DNA of 64,000 bases. Source: Buxus sempervirens. Its lineage: Eukaryota > Streptophyta > Magnoliopsida > Buxales > Buxaceae. Both the position numbers and the translations under genes were made by a program. The first letter of the stretch is position 1. Every line of letters begins with the position of its first letter. Below the pieces are notes generated by a model. That model worked only from the letters and a program-made list of their open reading frames with translations. It was not told where the DNA came from and did no database searches. The DNA lies in contig OX387186.1 of NCBI GenBank assembly GCA_947561395.2, positions 5,176,835 to 5,240,834 on the forward strand, given 5' to 3'. Of the stretch, positions 35,330 to 45,999 are shown piece by piece.

Positions 35330-36216
35330 AAAAAAGTGTGTTATTGCTGCCTTGAATGATCCGCTATTATCCCTGCATATAGCTCCACAAGCTACCAAAC
35401 CAAATCCTCATCTCGCTGTTCCGTCTTGATTAACTTTTAGATTAGTGTCCCCTGGTCTTGTCCAGTTGATGTAGATTATATTGTTCTGCTCCTTGGGTGT
35501 GTTTACCTTCCATGTACTTACCTTCTTTCAGTCCTATTGGAGAGAGTTGAAAGAAGAAAGAACTAGATTAATTGAAGATACTCTCTTTTCAAAGATTACT
35601 TAATTGTAGTTCTTCCACGCCACCGAAAAGAGATTAGCCCATGTTTTCTTCCATTGTTTGTAGTATCTACTCCTTTAAACTGGTATTCGGATGAATCAGA
35701 TTGAGTCATCCTCCAATACCGACAAACCAAATAGTTCTAGTAAACTGACATCCCGCAAACACATACTTGTCTCATCTTTTTTCTTTTTCTTTTTTTGAAC
35801 TCAGGTATCCGAGCCCACTTACGTTCAACTAACTAATCCCTGAGGGCCCATGCAATACCCTGCAACCCACATGGCCAGATTAAGTCTAAGGCCCATAGAC
35901 CTTATGCAGGTAGCCCCAAAGAATTGATAACACCTAAGAGGTTTTGAACTTAAGACCTTGGAGGGAGCACACCCCTAGGGCTCATCTTTTTCCTTAATTA
36001 CTTAATTAAGATACATAATTGTTTTTCCAACTTTAGTCTTTAATGGAGTATACCATTAGTAGCAAGACCATTGTGAGTGCTCTTCCACATGTAGAAATGA
36101 ATCTTATGCGGGCATGGAATTCTCCACAGTTTATACCATCTATAATTCATTTCCTGTTTAGTATTTGTTGCCAAGAGCAACTTGTAAGATGAGGCCATTG
36201 TATAGTCGTCCTTCTT
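35330..36216 (-). pseudogene. Older LINE remnant (zf-RVT and RNase H pieces)
   Basis: On the minus strand, 36040-36160 reads LWRIPCPHKIHFYMWKS, typical of the reverse-transcriptase zinc-binding domain. Positions 35340-35480 read LKVNQDGTA and, after a stop, CRDNSGSF, typical of the plant LINE RNase H (RVT_3) domain. Both pieces carry stops. The remnant is split by SINE copy 2 and by the younger LINE. Its sequence appears to resume at 45833, where the minus-strand frame runs up to the insertion point; how far it extends to the right is unknown. Confidence 0.6.
35782..35980 (-). mobile_element. tRNA-derived SINE-like element, copy 2
   Basis: This copy shares with copy 1 the segments GAGACCTTGGAGGGAGCACACCC-like, TAGCCC(T/C)AAAGAATT and GGTATCCG. 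It is flanked by CTCATCTTTTT at 35771-35781 and 35981-35991. It sits inside the older LINE remnant, between that element's RNase H piece and its zinc-binding piece. Confidence 0.7.
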
Positions 36217-36270
36217 GGTGCCTCTCCGTATAATTTTTTTTTTTTTTTGGTAGAAAGAGTAAACCTTTTA

Positions 36271-36594
36271 TTAATTCCGTAGGAAATATACATGACGAGC
36301 ATCATCAACAATACAAGTGCGCAAGAAATGAGGAGGCTCCATAAGCCACATAAAAGGATAATTGTCAATTGCGAAGTTGGCCAATAGGTCTGCCCCACGA
36401 TTGCCCTCACGAAGCGTGTGAATCACTTGTAGTCGATTGAAATCAGCTCTCAGCGAATTGAATTGGTCTATTATAGCTTGTAACCTCCAAGGATAGGATG
36501 AAGATGGATGGTTTAGAAAGTTAACCAGTACTTGAGAGTCTCCTAAAATCACTTGAGAAAACCCACATGAATGTGCTAGCTTTAAAGCTTCCAA
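36271..36594 (-). pseudogene. LINE RNase H domain (RVT_3)
   Basis: The frame begins EALKLAHSCGFSQVILGDS and contains REGNRGADLLANFA, the conserved end of the plant LINE RNase H domain. A TAG separates it from the preceding zinc-binding frame, which otherwise reads into it in phase. Confidence 0.85.
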
Positions 36595-36612
36595 AGCTGC
36601 TTCTGCCTCTGC

Positions 36613-37356
36613 CTATAATGCTATCTGGGCTTCACTTGTTGCTGCAATGGCTGCCAAGAATTGGCCATTGTGGTCTCTTGCTAATATTCCAATTCCAGCT
36701 TGACCTGTAGAGCGACGAAGAGGTGAATTCCATGCAACACTTATCATCTCAGATTCTTTTGGACAATTCGAAAAACTTATGCCCTTGAATTTTGACTGCA
36801 GATTTTTGAAAGATTTGATAACCTGTAAAACATTTGGAGAAATTTTGTCAAAAAGCACCCGGTTACGATTGTTCCATAATACCCACCCGAAAACTGACAC
36901 AGCAACTAAAATATCATTAATATTATCAGAGGGAAGAGGTAATCTGCACCTGAGAAGCAACTGTAGCCATTGCTGGAAAGTGTTGGGAAAACCAATCATC
37001 TGAGATGAACCTCCCAAACAGTGGAGCCATGCTGCACGTGAGAAAGGGTAGAAACGCCATATATGGTCCACTGTCTCTCTTTGGTCTTTGCAAAGTATGC
37101 ATTCAGGTTCTATTCTTGGAAGACGTCGGTTGAGTAAATCTGCAACTGGAATGGCATTATTCATTGACTTCCATAAGAATAAGCAACATCTTGCCGGTAT
37201 TGGAAGGTGCCAGATTTTCAGCCATATCTTGTCCGAGTTATTCAACAAGTTTCCCATCAACATTCTATATGCGGAAGCCACAGTGAAGTTACCATGCGAT
37301 GAATATCTCCACACCTGCTTAACTTTATGAAGTAAAGGAGACAAAGGGGTGGCCAA
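36613..37356 (-). pseudogene. LINE reverse-transcriptase zinc-binding domain (zf-RVT)
   Basis: The open segment of 247 codons contains FTVASAYRML, IWLKIWHLPIPARCCLFLWK and PECILCKDQRETVDHIW, the Cys-Cys-His pattern of the zf-RVT domain found after plant LINE reverse transcriptases. Its end starts the RNase H domain (RDHNGQF). Confidence 0.9.
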
Positions 37357-38204
37357 TATGGTAGAGACGACTGTGATGGGCCATAACTAAGATATTAGGG
37401 ATAAATTCCACGCTCGGTTTTGAGATTGTATTAATTGACTCACCTGATTAAAATGAAACCCTTGCGAAGTGGGTGATGGAGGAGGAAGCAGCTCCTAGTT
37501 TTGCATCCATCGATCTTTATAAGGGTGTATTTTTTAACCGTCGGCAATAATCCAAGCTAATCCTTGCCGCAAGTGGTTTTTGATGGCTTGAAGTTGACGC
37601 CATATACAAGAGTGGACCGGCTTAGTGGAAGCATCAAGAAATGTTGAATTAGGAAAATATCGATGCTTCATGATTTGCAACCATAGATTGGAATTTTCAG
37701 TTTGGAGATGCCAAGCCACTTTCAGGAGCAACGCCTTATTCATTAATTCAGGAACTTTAATGTTCAAACCTCCATTTCGCCAGGGAAGAGTGATTCGGCT
37801 CCAGCAAAGCAGAGATAAGCCTTGAGTGTCATCGCCTTTCTTCCAAAAAAATTGTCTTGCAACCTGATCCAACCTATTTAAGATAGTTTTGGCAGTAAAA
37901 AACATGACATAAAATAAGATGGCAAAGCATTAAGAACCGACTAGATTAATGTTGTACTCCCCATTTAGGAGAGAAGGAGGGATTTCCAGCCTGCAAGTCT
38001 CTGTGTCACCTTTTCCAGTAAAACTTGACAATCTTTAGGTGAGGGCTTCTTGTTAAGAATTGGAATGCCCAATTACTTATCACATCTAGAACTGAAATCA
38101 ACATTAAATAATTGCCTGATTTTTTATCTCTGGTGACTTGAGGTGGAAGCGCTAAAGCTTATTGAACACTTCTGAAAGTTTAGTTCCTGGCCTGACTCAG
38201 CACA

Positions 38205-38798
38205 TTATTTGTGCAACAGGCATAAGAGACAGTGGGCTTCTCTTTCAATAGTTTGTCCATAGATGATTAAATCATCTGCAAACATCAAGTGAGATAATGA
38301 GGGACCCATTTGCGACAATTTGACCCCATGGAATCTACCATCAGCTTCAAGCCTATTAATTGCAAGGCTAAGGACTTGCTGGCATAAATTGAAGAGGTAG
38401 GGTGATAATGGATCACCTTGCCTCAAGCCTCTCTGAGCCTGAAAGTGCCCCACAGGTTTACCATTTAAAAGGACACTAAAGGTCACTGTTTTAACACAAT
38501 TCATTATGAGATGAATTACTTGGGCACTGAATCCATAAGCTTGAAGAACTGAATGTAGAAAATCCCAATCAACCTTGTCATAAGCCTTAGAGAAGTCCAA
38601 TTTCAAGGCAAAATAATCTCTTTGGCTTCGACTGTGTTTAATGTGAGGAGTATTGTGGGACTTCTTCCTCTTTTTCTGGTTTTTTTTCTTACAAGTCCTC
38701 TGGAACACATGAGAAACCTCATGATGTAGTAGAATGTTGTCCCTTATTTGTCTACCAGGGACAAAGGCGGCTTCATTCGGAGACACCATATGATCCAA
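38205..38798 (-). pseudogene. LINE reverse transcriptase, C-terminal half
   Basis: The segment contains FVPGRQIRDNILLHHE, KLDFSKAYDKVDWDFL, QRGLRQGDPLSPYLF and the catalytic FADD box. It continues the reverse-transcriptase half at 43878-44128; the chromovirus lies between them. A Lys-rich insertion interrupts the region before FALKLDFSKAYD. Confidence 0.92.
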
Positions 38799-38814
38799 AA
38801 GTGGCCTAATACGA

Positions 38815-39153
38815 TGATACGAATGGATTTGGGTAGAGAAGAAGGGGAACAGAATAGTGAGAGAAAGAATAAGGATTCTGGAAATTTTCTATCCCTTTAC
38901 TCAATACTTTTGACTACTTAAATAGCCTTATCTCCTAAACAAACTTCAACTACTAAACTGGAAAAATAGGATAACTATCACTCAGGTTGAAGATCAGCAC
39001 AACCTGAGCTTAACAAACTTGAACAAATCCTAACAACTTAACAATCTTAACCAAAGATTAAAATAACTTAACAAACTTGAACAAATCCTTCTTGACCAGA
39101 TCTTCTCCACGTCTGCCCTTCCAGTTGGCATGTATTCATTGTCGCACATATCA
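38815..39153 (-). repeat. 3' LTR of the chromovirus
   Basis: This 339-bp LTR begins TGATACGAATGG and ends GCACATATCA on the + strand. It reads identical to the copy at 43534-43872 in a base-by-base check by eye. Confidence 0.95.
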
Positions 39154-39171
39154 TTCCCCCCCCCACTTAAG
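39154..39171 (-). other. Polypurine tract of the chromovirus
   Basis: Adjacent to the 3' LTR the minus strand reads AAGTGGGGGGGGGAA, a purine-only tract in the expected place for plus-strand priming. Confidence 0.85.
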
Positions 39172-39487
39172 AATCCTTGTCCGCAAGGATGAAATCAGGG
39201 TACGTTCTGGTAAAGCGCCATTCATTTTCCCACGTTACATCTTCCACTGGTGCACCCGCCCATTTGACTAAGATTTCTGATTTGGGACGGTATTTTCTCT
39301 TTTGGATCACACGTCGATTGAGGATAGCTTCTGGCTGTGGAAGGATGGTTGAAGATTCTGTGACTGGTGGCAGTTGAGGAAGAGGGGAAGACTCAGGTGT
39401 GAGTAGTCCCAAATGCTTTCGTAACTGACTCACATGAAAAACATTATGAATTTGGGAGCCAGGAGGCAAAGCCAATTTATAAGCCAC
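39167..39487 (-). pseudogene. Chromovirus integrase tail with chromodomain
   Basis: The frame reads AYKLALPPGSQIHNVFHVSQL and then a chromodomain centred on ILVKWAGAPVEDVTWENEW. It is out of frame with the main pol frame, and the usual linker of a few dozen residues upstream is missing. In chromoviruses this domain directs integration to particular chromatin. Confidence 0.9.
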
Positions 39488-41474
39488 CGAACCTCATGGA
39501 ACCCCGAGAAGACACAGAAGTCTGTCGATATGGCTGTAGTTTTAAATACACATAATCGCCAACATCAAAGGAGACCTCACGCCGATGTTGATCTGCCTGG
39601 CATTTCATTCGTTCTCGAGCTAACATAAGGTTGCGACGCAGCTCACGTAAAATGGTATCGCGGTCACGCAGGTATTCATCTACTGCTTGGACGCAAGAAG
39701 TGCCTGGTATATAAGCGAGTAGACTTGGGGGTGGGATGCCATAGACAGCCTCGAAGGGTGTCATCTTGGTGGAGGAGTGAAGGGATGTGTTGTAGCTATA
39801 CTCAGCCCATGGAATCCACTCTAACCATTTCCGGGGCTGGTCCCCTGCAAAACATCGCAGATATTGCTCCAAGGTGCGATTGACAACTTCAGTTTGTCCG
39901 TCGGTTTGGGGGTGATAACTCGAACTCATGCACAACTTGGTCCCTTGCAGCTGGAACAATGTTCGCCAAAATGAGCTTATGAACACTTTGTCTCGATCAC
40001 TAACAATTGATGTCGGAATGCCGTGGAGGCGAACCACATTGACAACAAATGCTTTTGCTACCGTCACAGCGGTAAATGGGTGTTTCAAGGGCACGAAGTG
40101 AGCATATTTCGTCAAGCGATCCACGATGACCATGAGGACAGTATACCCATTTGAAGATGGTAACCCCTCAATAAAGTCCATCGAAACATCTGTCCACATG
40201 CGAGTAGGAATTGCAAGTGGCTGAAGTAACCCCGCTGGCCTCATACAATCGGTTTTGTACCTCTGACAGGTATCACATTGACTCAAGAAAGCCTTCACTG
40301 TCTGGCGCATATGAGGCCAAAAGAAACTTTGTTTGATGCGAGAGAAGGTTTTATGAAACCCAAAATGCCCACCGATTGGTGAAGAATGGCAGTCCTCAAT
40401 TATCTTTGAAATCAGTGTGGAGGTGGGGCTCAAATAAACTTTGTCTCTTTTGAACCATACCCCATCTCTCTGTAGCAGATGGTGATGTAAGCGTGAGGGA
40501 CTATTTGTGATCAAGTCCTTATAAAATGAGTCCTGTTGGACTTCTTGTTGAAGAATTGGCCACCAATCTGCATGTGGTACAGAAATGGATAAAAATTGAA
40601 ACTCAACTACACGTGACAAGGAATCCGCACCTTGGTTTTCAGGCCCTTTTTTGTACTCAATTTCATAATCGTATCCAAGGATCTTTGGCAGCCATCGAGT
40701 TTGTGCCGGTGTAGTAATCCGTTGCTCCAACAGATACTTGAGACTTTTATGGTCGGTGCGGACTGTAAAGGGTTTGCCAAGCAAATAAGGACGCCATTTT
40801 TTGATGGATTTAACAATAGCTAACATTTCCTTCTCGTAAGTGGATAAAGCCAAGGCTGAACCCTTCAATGCTTCGCTAAAATAAGCCACCGCTCGGTTCT
40901 GTTGGGAAAGGATTGCCCCGATGCCGATGCCGCTCGCATCACATTCGATCACGAAGCGTTGAGAAAAATCTGGTAGCCGCAAAATAGGTGGAGAAGTTAG
41001 CGCCTCTTTCAATTGTTGGAAGGCCATCGCTGCAGTCTTATTCCAATTAAACCCATCCTTGGACAAGAGTTGGTGCAAAGGAGCTGCTATGCATCCAAAA
41101 TGGCGGATAAACTTCCGATAGTAGCCGGCTAGGCCGAGGAATCCACGAACCCCTTTTGCTGTTTTTGGTGTTGGCCAGTCAATAACAGCTTGTATTTTGG
41201 TTGGGTCAACTGCTACTCCTTGCTCCGAAATTACGTGACCCAAATAGTCAACCTGTAAAACACCGAAGCGGCACTTCGATTCCTTTGCAAACAAATGATT
41301 AGTTGATAGAATCTGTAAAACAATTTGCAAATGGGATAGATGGTCTTCCCATGATTTTGAATACACAAGAATGTCGTCAAAGAAAACCAAAATAAATTTT
41401 CGGAGATAGGGACGGAAGAGATCATTCATCAAACTCTGGAAGGTGGCAGGGGCATTTGTGAGGCCAAATGGCAT
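39477..41474 (-). pseudogene. Chromovirus pol: reverse transcriptase, RNase H, integrase
   Basis: The 665-codon frame starts at the MPFGLTNAPATFQ block. It contains the catalytic FFDDILVYS, an RNase H segment (ECDASGIGIGAIL), the His-His-Cys-Cys zinc site of integrase (ending CDTCQRYK), and the integrase core (TDVSMDFIEGLP, IVSDRDKVF, SYHPQTDGQTEVVNRT). It ends near 39477 where a deletion and frame change separate it from the chromodomain. Confidence 0.95.
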
Positions 41475-41536
41475 TACTAGAAATTTGTAATGCCCTTCAT
41501 GTGTCCGAAAAGCTGTTTTCGGAATATCGTCCTCTT

Positions 41537-43510
41537 TTACTCGAATTTGTGATAGCCAGCCCTTAAATCCAATTTAGAGTAGAATTTAGCTCCGTGAAGT
41601 TCATCTAATAGTTCATCGATCACCTGAATTGGATACTTATCTTTGACTGTAATGTTGTTCAAGGCTCGGTAATCCACACAAAACCGCCAAGATCCATCTA
41701 CTTTCTTCACTAACAGGACCAGTGAAGAGAATGGGCTGTTACTTGGCCTGATCAACCCAGATTGCATAAGCTCGTTCACCAACTTCTCTATCTCAGTTTT
41801 CTGGTAATAAGGGTACCGATATGGCCTTACACTCACCGGTTGCATGTTCGGTTGCAACGGAATTTGATGGTCATGCGACCGTGGTGGAGGCAAGCCGGTA
41901 GGTTGTTCAAAGACACGAGAAAATTTGGCGAGGAGGTGGCTCATATCAGGTGGATATTTGTGTGGTTGAGTGCTGCTAATAGAAGGAACAATTTGAAAAA
42001 AAAATCCGGTACCTTTTAAGGCATTGAATTCCTTGTCAGATAATGCTTCCATGCTAGCACGTCTTAAACCCTTGAAGCTGTGAGAAACTCCTGCAACGTT
42101 GAACGTCATGCTTAACTGTTTGTAATCTGTCTCGATGGGTCCTAGAGTTTCAAGCCATTGCACACCCAACACCAACTGGCATGCTGCAACAGGAAGAATG
42201 TAGAAGTCCGCTGTAATGTGATGGCCTTGAATGGTGAGGTTGAGTGCCTGACATTGCCCAACACAATCTATTTTTTCTCGGTTTGCGACCATAACTTGAA
42301 ATTTCTTGTCCTGATTCACTGGCAATCCAAACTGAGAAACTATGGACTGATCGATGAAGTTGTGAGTGCTGCTGCCATCTATTAACACTACGACATTATT
42401 ATTTTTCAACTTGCCCAAAATGCATATGGTTTGTGGATGGTCGGCTCCTGCAATTGCATGAAAAGAAATTTCAGGTATACCTTCATGATTTTCTAGTTCT
42501 GGGGAGATGTCATCGGCATCATCGATGGTGGAATGAGGTAAATCCTCTATCATGAACAGCTGTGGTCGTTCACAACAATGGCCAGGAATGAATTTCTCAT
42601 CACAATAGTAGCATAACCCCTTTTCTCGACGTTCCCGTGCCTCTTGAGTGGTAAGTCGACGGGCTGTTGTTGGTAGAGGAGTGAAGCTTTTGTTCATGTG
42701 CTGAGTTGGGGAGGGTCCGAGCACTCCAGCTGTTGGGTTGGTTGGCGCCTTCGGTATTGCTAAAGCAGATGGAAAACGAAATTGCTGGTTGGGTTTTCTT
42801 TGTAATAGGTTCCGTTCCTCGATCAGCCGAGCCACACCTATGGTATCTGCCAAGGTTCGAGGTTGCTTAATTTTGACATCGAGGCGAATGTCATCTCTAA
42901 GTCCTGCAATAAAACAACCAATTAGAAAACTCTCGGGCAGGTCATCAACTTGATGGGAGAGTTTTTCAAAGGCTTCTTGATAAGCTGCCACAGTGGAGGT
43001 GTGTTTAAGGCGAGTCAAAGCTTCTGACGGGTCCTCGTAATCTGTTGGGCCAAAACGGAGCAGTATAGCTTTGGTGAATTCATTCCATGTGAGTGGGCCA
43101 TGAAATTTCGTCAACCACCGGTGCCACTGTAAGGCAATGCCCTCTAGATGGAAGGAGGCCAGCTGAACTTGTTGAGGAGGCACAATATTTTGGAAATCAA
43201 AATATTGTTCGGCTTTGTAGATCCAGCCATTTGGGTCTTCGCCATTGAACTTTGGAAAAGACAACTTGAGTCCATGATGAAGATGACCATTGCTGGTGCT
43301 GGAACGACCAACAGTTGGTGAGTGTGAGGTCTCGCCCGAAGCGAACGGGTTAACGTCAGTTTGAGAGCCTCGGGTGGCTCGCAGAGCTTGTAGTTCCGTC
43401 AACACTGTTTGTAAGGCAACATGAACCTGATCAAAGCTGGATTCATGTCGTGCCAAAATTTCATTGACATCATTGCGGAATTCTGCATTGGATTTACCAC
43501 GGGTGTCCAT
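41537..43510 (-). pseudogene. Chromovirus gag, protease and start of reverse transcriptase
   Basis: The open frame of 657 codons starts just inside the 5' LTR. It has a retrotransposon gag domain (around LSFPKFNGEDPNGWIYKAE), a zinc knuckle CYYCDEKFIPGHC, an aspartic protease segment LIDGSSTHNFID, and the first reverse-transcriptase blocks (WRFCVDYRALN, SKLDLRAGYH). It stops at 41537 in the middle of the reverse transcriptase; the domain continues in another frame, consistent with loss of one base. The protease motif is D-G-S instead of the usual D-S/T/G-G. Confidence 0.95.
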
Positions 43511-43512
43511 GA

Positions 43513-43532
43513 TCGTAGTGTCTCTGATACCA
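43513..43532 (-). other. Primer binding site, initiator tRNA-Met type
   Basis: Directly inside the 5' LTR the minus strand reads GTGGTATCAGAGACAC. The canonical plant initiator tRNA-Met primer site begins TGGTATCAGAG, so this matches closely. Confidence 0.85.
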
Positions 43533-43533
43533 C

Positions 43534-43872
43534 TGATACGAATGGATTTGGGTAGAGAAGAAGGGGAACAGAATAGTGAGAGAAAGAATAAGGATTCTGG
43601 AAATTTTCTATCCCTTTACTCAATACTTTTGACTACTTAAATAGCCTTATCTCCTAAACAAACTTCAACTACTAAACTGGAAAAATAGGATAACTATCAC
43701 TCAGGTTGAAGATCAGCACAACCTGAGCTTAACAAACTTGAACAAATCCTAACAACTTAACAATCTTAACCAAAGATTAAAATAACTTAACAAACTTGAA
43801 CAAATCCTTCTTGACCAGATCTTCTCCACGTCTGCCCTTCCAGTTGGCATGTATTCATTGTCGCACATATCA
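43534..43872 (-). repeat. 5' LTR of the chromovirus
   Basis: This is the second 339-bp LTR, upstream for the minus-strand element. I found no difference from the 3' LTR. It should carry the element's promoter. Confidence 0.95.
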
Positions 43873-43877
43873 TACGA

Positions 43878-44128
43878 TTAGCCAAAAGTTTGGCAATAAC
43901 TTTATAAGCCACATTGCATAAGCTAATGGGTCGATAGTGAGATATATCTCTTGGGTAGGATAATTTAGGAATCAGTGTAATGTGAGTTTGATTCAAATTT
44001 GCAGGCATAGATCCAGAGACAACGAAATTCTGGACAGTAGAGATCACATCCTTACCCACAATGTCCCAGAAGTGCTGATAAAAAACTGCAGGAAAACCAT
44101 CAGGCCCCGGAGCTCTGAGAGGATCCAT
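43878..44128 (-). pseudogene. LINE reverse transcriptase, N-terminal half
   Basis: The frame contains PGPDGFPAVFYQHFW and HYRPISLCNVAYKVIAKLL, the first conserved blocks of plant LINE reverse transcriptases. It is cut by the chromovirus insertion immediately after the LLANR segment. The frame continues across the TACGA duplication at 38810. Confidence 0.92.
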
Positions 44129-44648
44129 TGCATTGATGACATTCCAAATCTCCTCTTGTGAAGGAACCCTGCAGATAATTGAATTCTACTCTTCTGTTAT
44201 CTCTCGGGGTATTAGGTTAGGTAACTCAAAACTTGTCCAACAAGGATGGGCCCTGAAAAGAGTTTGAAAATGAGTTATCACATATTTCTCCATTTCCTTG
44301 GGGTTAGTAATTTCAACAGTAGGCGAGACATGAAAAGAATAAATGAAATTCTTTTGTCTACGCATTAAAGTGGATTTATGAAAAAAAACTAGTATTCATG
44401 TCGCCCCATTTCAACCACTTGATTCGAGATTTTTGAAACCATATCATTTCTTGCTGCTTCAGAAGTTTCTGATACTCATATTGTAAGCTTTTTTCCTCTT
44501 GTATCAGTTGGTCAGTAGGGTGTAAAGATGCAGCTTCTTGTACATCTTGAAGTTGAGCCTGCACTTTTGAGAAGTTTATGATGAATATTACCAACCGTCT
44601 GCTTGTTCCAAACCCTGAGATCAAAAGACAAACATTTTAGTTTTTGAA

Positions 44649-45576
44649 TTAACTATAAAGAAGAAGGTTGTTTCTACCATGAAGTGGCAATAATAGAATT
44701 GCAAGATTCTTCGTGGAGCCAAAGTGCCTCAAATCTGAAGGGTCGATTTCGATGACTGTTATTCGGCAGAAGTTCCAAGACCATTGGACAGTGATCAGAT
44801 CCCTGTATAGCCTAGGAATAGAGAGTTGGTGAGGCGAACAAATCAAAACAATTTGGAGAAACAAACCCCCTATCAATTTTTTCCGAAATGCGTCGGAAAC
44901 CAGATTGACCATTTGTCCACGTGAATTGTGGACCTTTAATAGGTAGCTCACACAAACTGCATTTGTCGACAAAAGCAAAAAAATATGAGCTTGTCGAAAA
45001 TTAAGGGGATTACCACCTCTCTTTTCCTCAGTTCGTAGCATGGCGTTGAAATCGCCGATGAGCATCCAGGGAATCGTATAATGATTCTGCATTGATTCAA
45101 TTAGACTCCACTGCTTCTTCTGCACTTCAAGCTTAGAATCTGCATGTATGAATAAGATATAGCATGATTTATCTTTAAAGCTGAATTGCATTTCAATCAA
45201 CCATGGTGTAGACCACAAAATGGTAATGGATACATCATTACTCCATAACAACAAAAAGCCATTTTTTCGACCCTCAGGAGGATGATAATAGTGGTTAGGA
45301 TATATATTTAGAGCGACGGACAATTCTGAGTGCTGCCCGTTCAGTAGCAAAAGTTTCCGAGATCATTACAACCTCTGGATTGTGTGAACAAATTTGGTCT
45401 CGGAGGTGTTCCTGTGTCGTGGGACAACCCAACCCACGACAGTTCCAGAATAGCACCTTCATGTGGAGTATGACTCCTAGGGGAGTCAAGAGGCAGATCA
45501 GCCTCAGAAACAAAAGACGAGGGAAGTTTCCTTTTTTTGTTTGGAGAATTCTGTGGGTGAATGTGACTGATATCAC
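44649..45576 (-). pseudogene. LINE endonuclease domain
   Basis: Two overlapping frames cover the apurinic-endonuclease-like region. One starts KVLFWNCRGLGCP and contains EVVMISET. The second contains GFLLLWSNDV and the catalytic WMLIGDFNAML motif. A frameshift near 45300-45350 separates them, so the domain is broken. Confidence 0.88.
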
Positions 45577-45999
45577 GATGATGATCTTGAGAAGCCAACC
45601 GTATATTCTTCCATGGTTCCTCTTGGATGGCGAGGTTCGATGAAACCGATGATACCTTCATCCTCTCAATTGTTTGCTGTTTATGAAATGTTGATAAGTT
45701 CCTGTGTAACACTGAGAAGCTTAGGTGTGGTGAAGATGAATGCTCAGCTGATGTAGGTGGACCAGAAACAGAATTAGTTGCGGATGACGGACCAGCAAAA
45801 GACTTCAAAGGTGGTGCCTCTCCGTATAATTTATCTTCACTTCTAGAATTCGATACATTGATTGCAAGAATCTTATTGACTGCCTCTCCATATACAGTTG
45901 CCCTTCTTGCTGTTCCTACATGGTGTAACCTATTGTGTAAATTTTCAAGAAAACATAGACTTCTTTCTACCTTCCAATTATGGGCTTAGTCTATGTTGT

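Larger units (their letters stand above)
38815..43872 (-). mobile_element. Ty3-type chromovirus LTR retrotransposon, 5058 bp
   Basis: The element has two 339-bp LTRs with TGATA/TATCA ends and a perfect TACGA target duplication (38810-38814 and 43873-43877). Reading on the minus strand, the 5' LTR is followed after a few bases by TGGTATCAGAG, a primer site matching initiator tRNA-Met. A G-rich polypurine tract precedes the 3' LTR. Gag, protease, reverse transcriptase, RNase H, integrase and a C-terminal chromodomain are recognisable. The small size and short LTRs fit the Reina group of chromoviruses, which is tentative. It is inserted inside the reverse transcriptase of the LINE and is disrupted in at least two places. 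Confidence 0.96.
36237..45811 (-). mobile_element. LINE retrotransposon, 5'-truncated, split by a Ty3 element
   Basis: The element runs on the minus strand from 45811 to a poly(A) tail seen as T15 at 36234-36248. It is flanked by a perfect 20-bp target duplication, GGTGCCTCTCCGTATAATTT, at 36217-36236 and 45813-45832. Without the inserted chromovirus it is about 4.5 kb. It retains the end of an ORF1-like frame, then endonuclease, reverse transcriptase, zinc-binding and RNase H regions, with stops and frameshifts, so it is not autonomous. The lack of a full ORF1 indicates 5' truncation, usual for LINE insertion. Confidence 0.93.
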
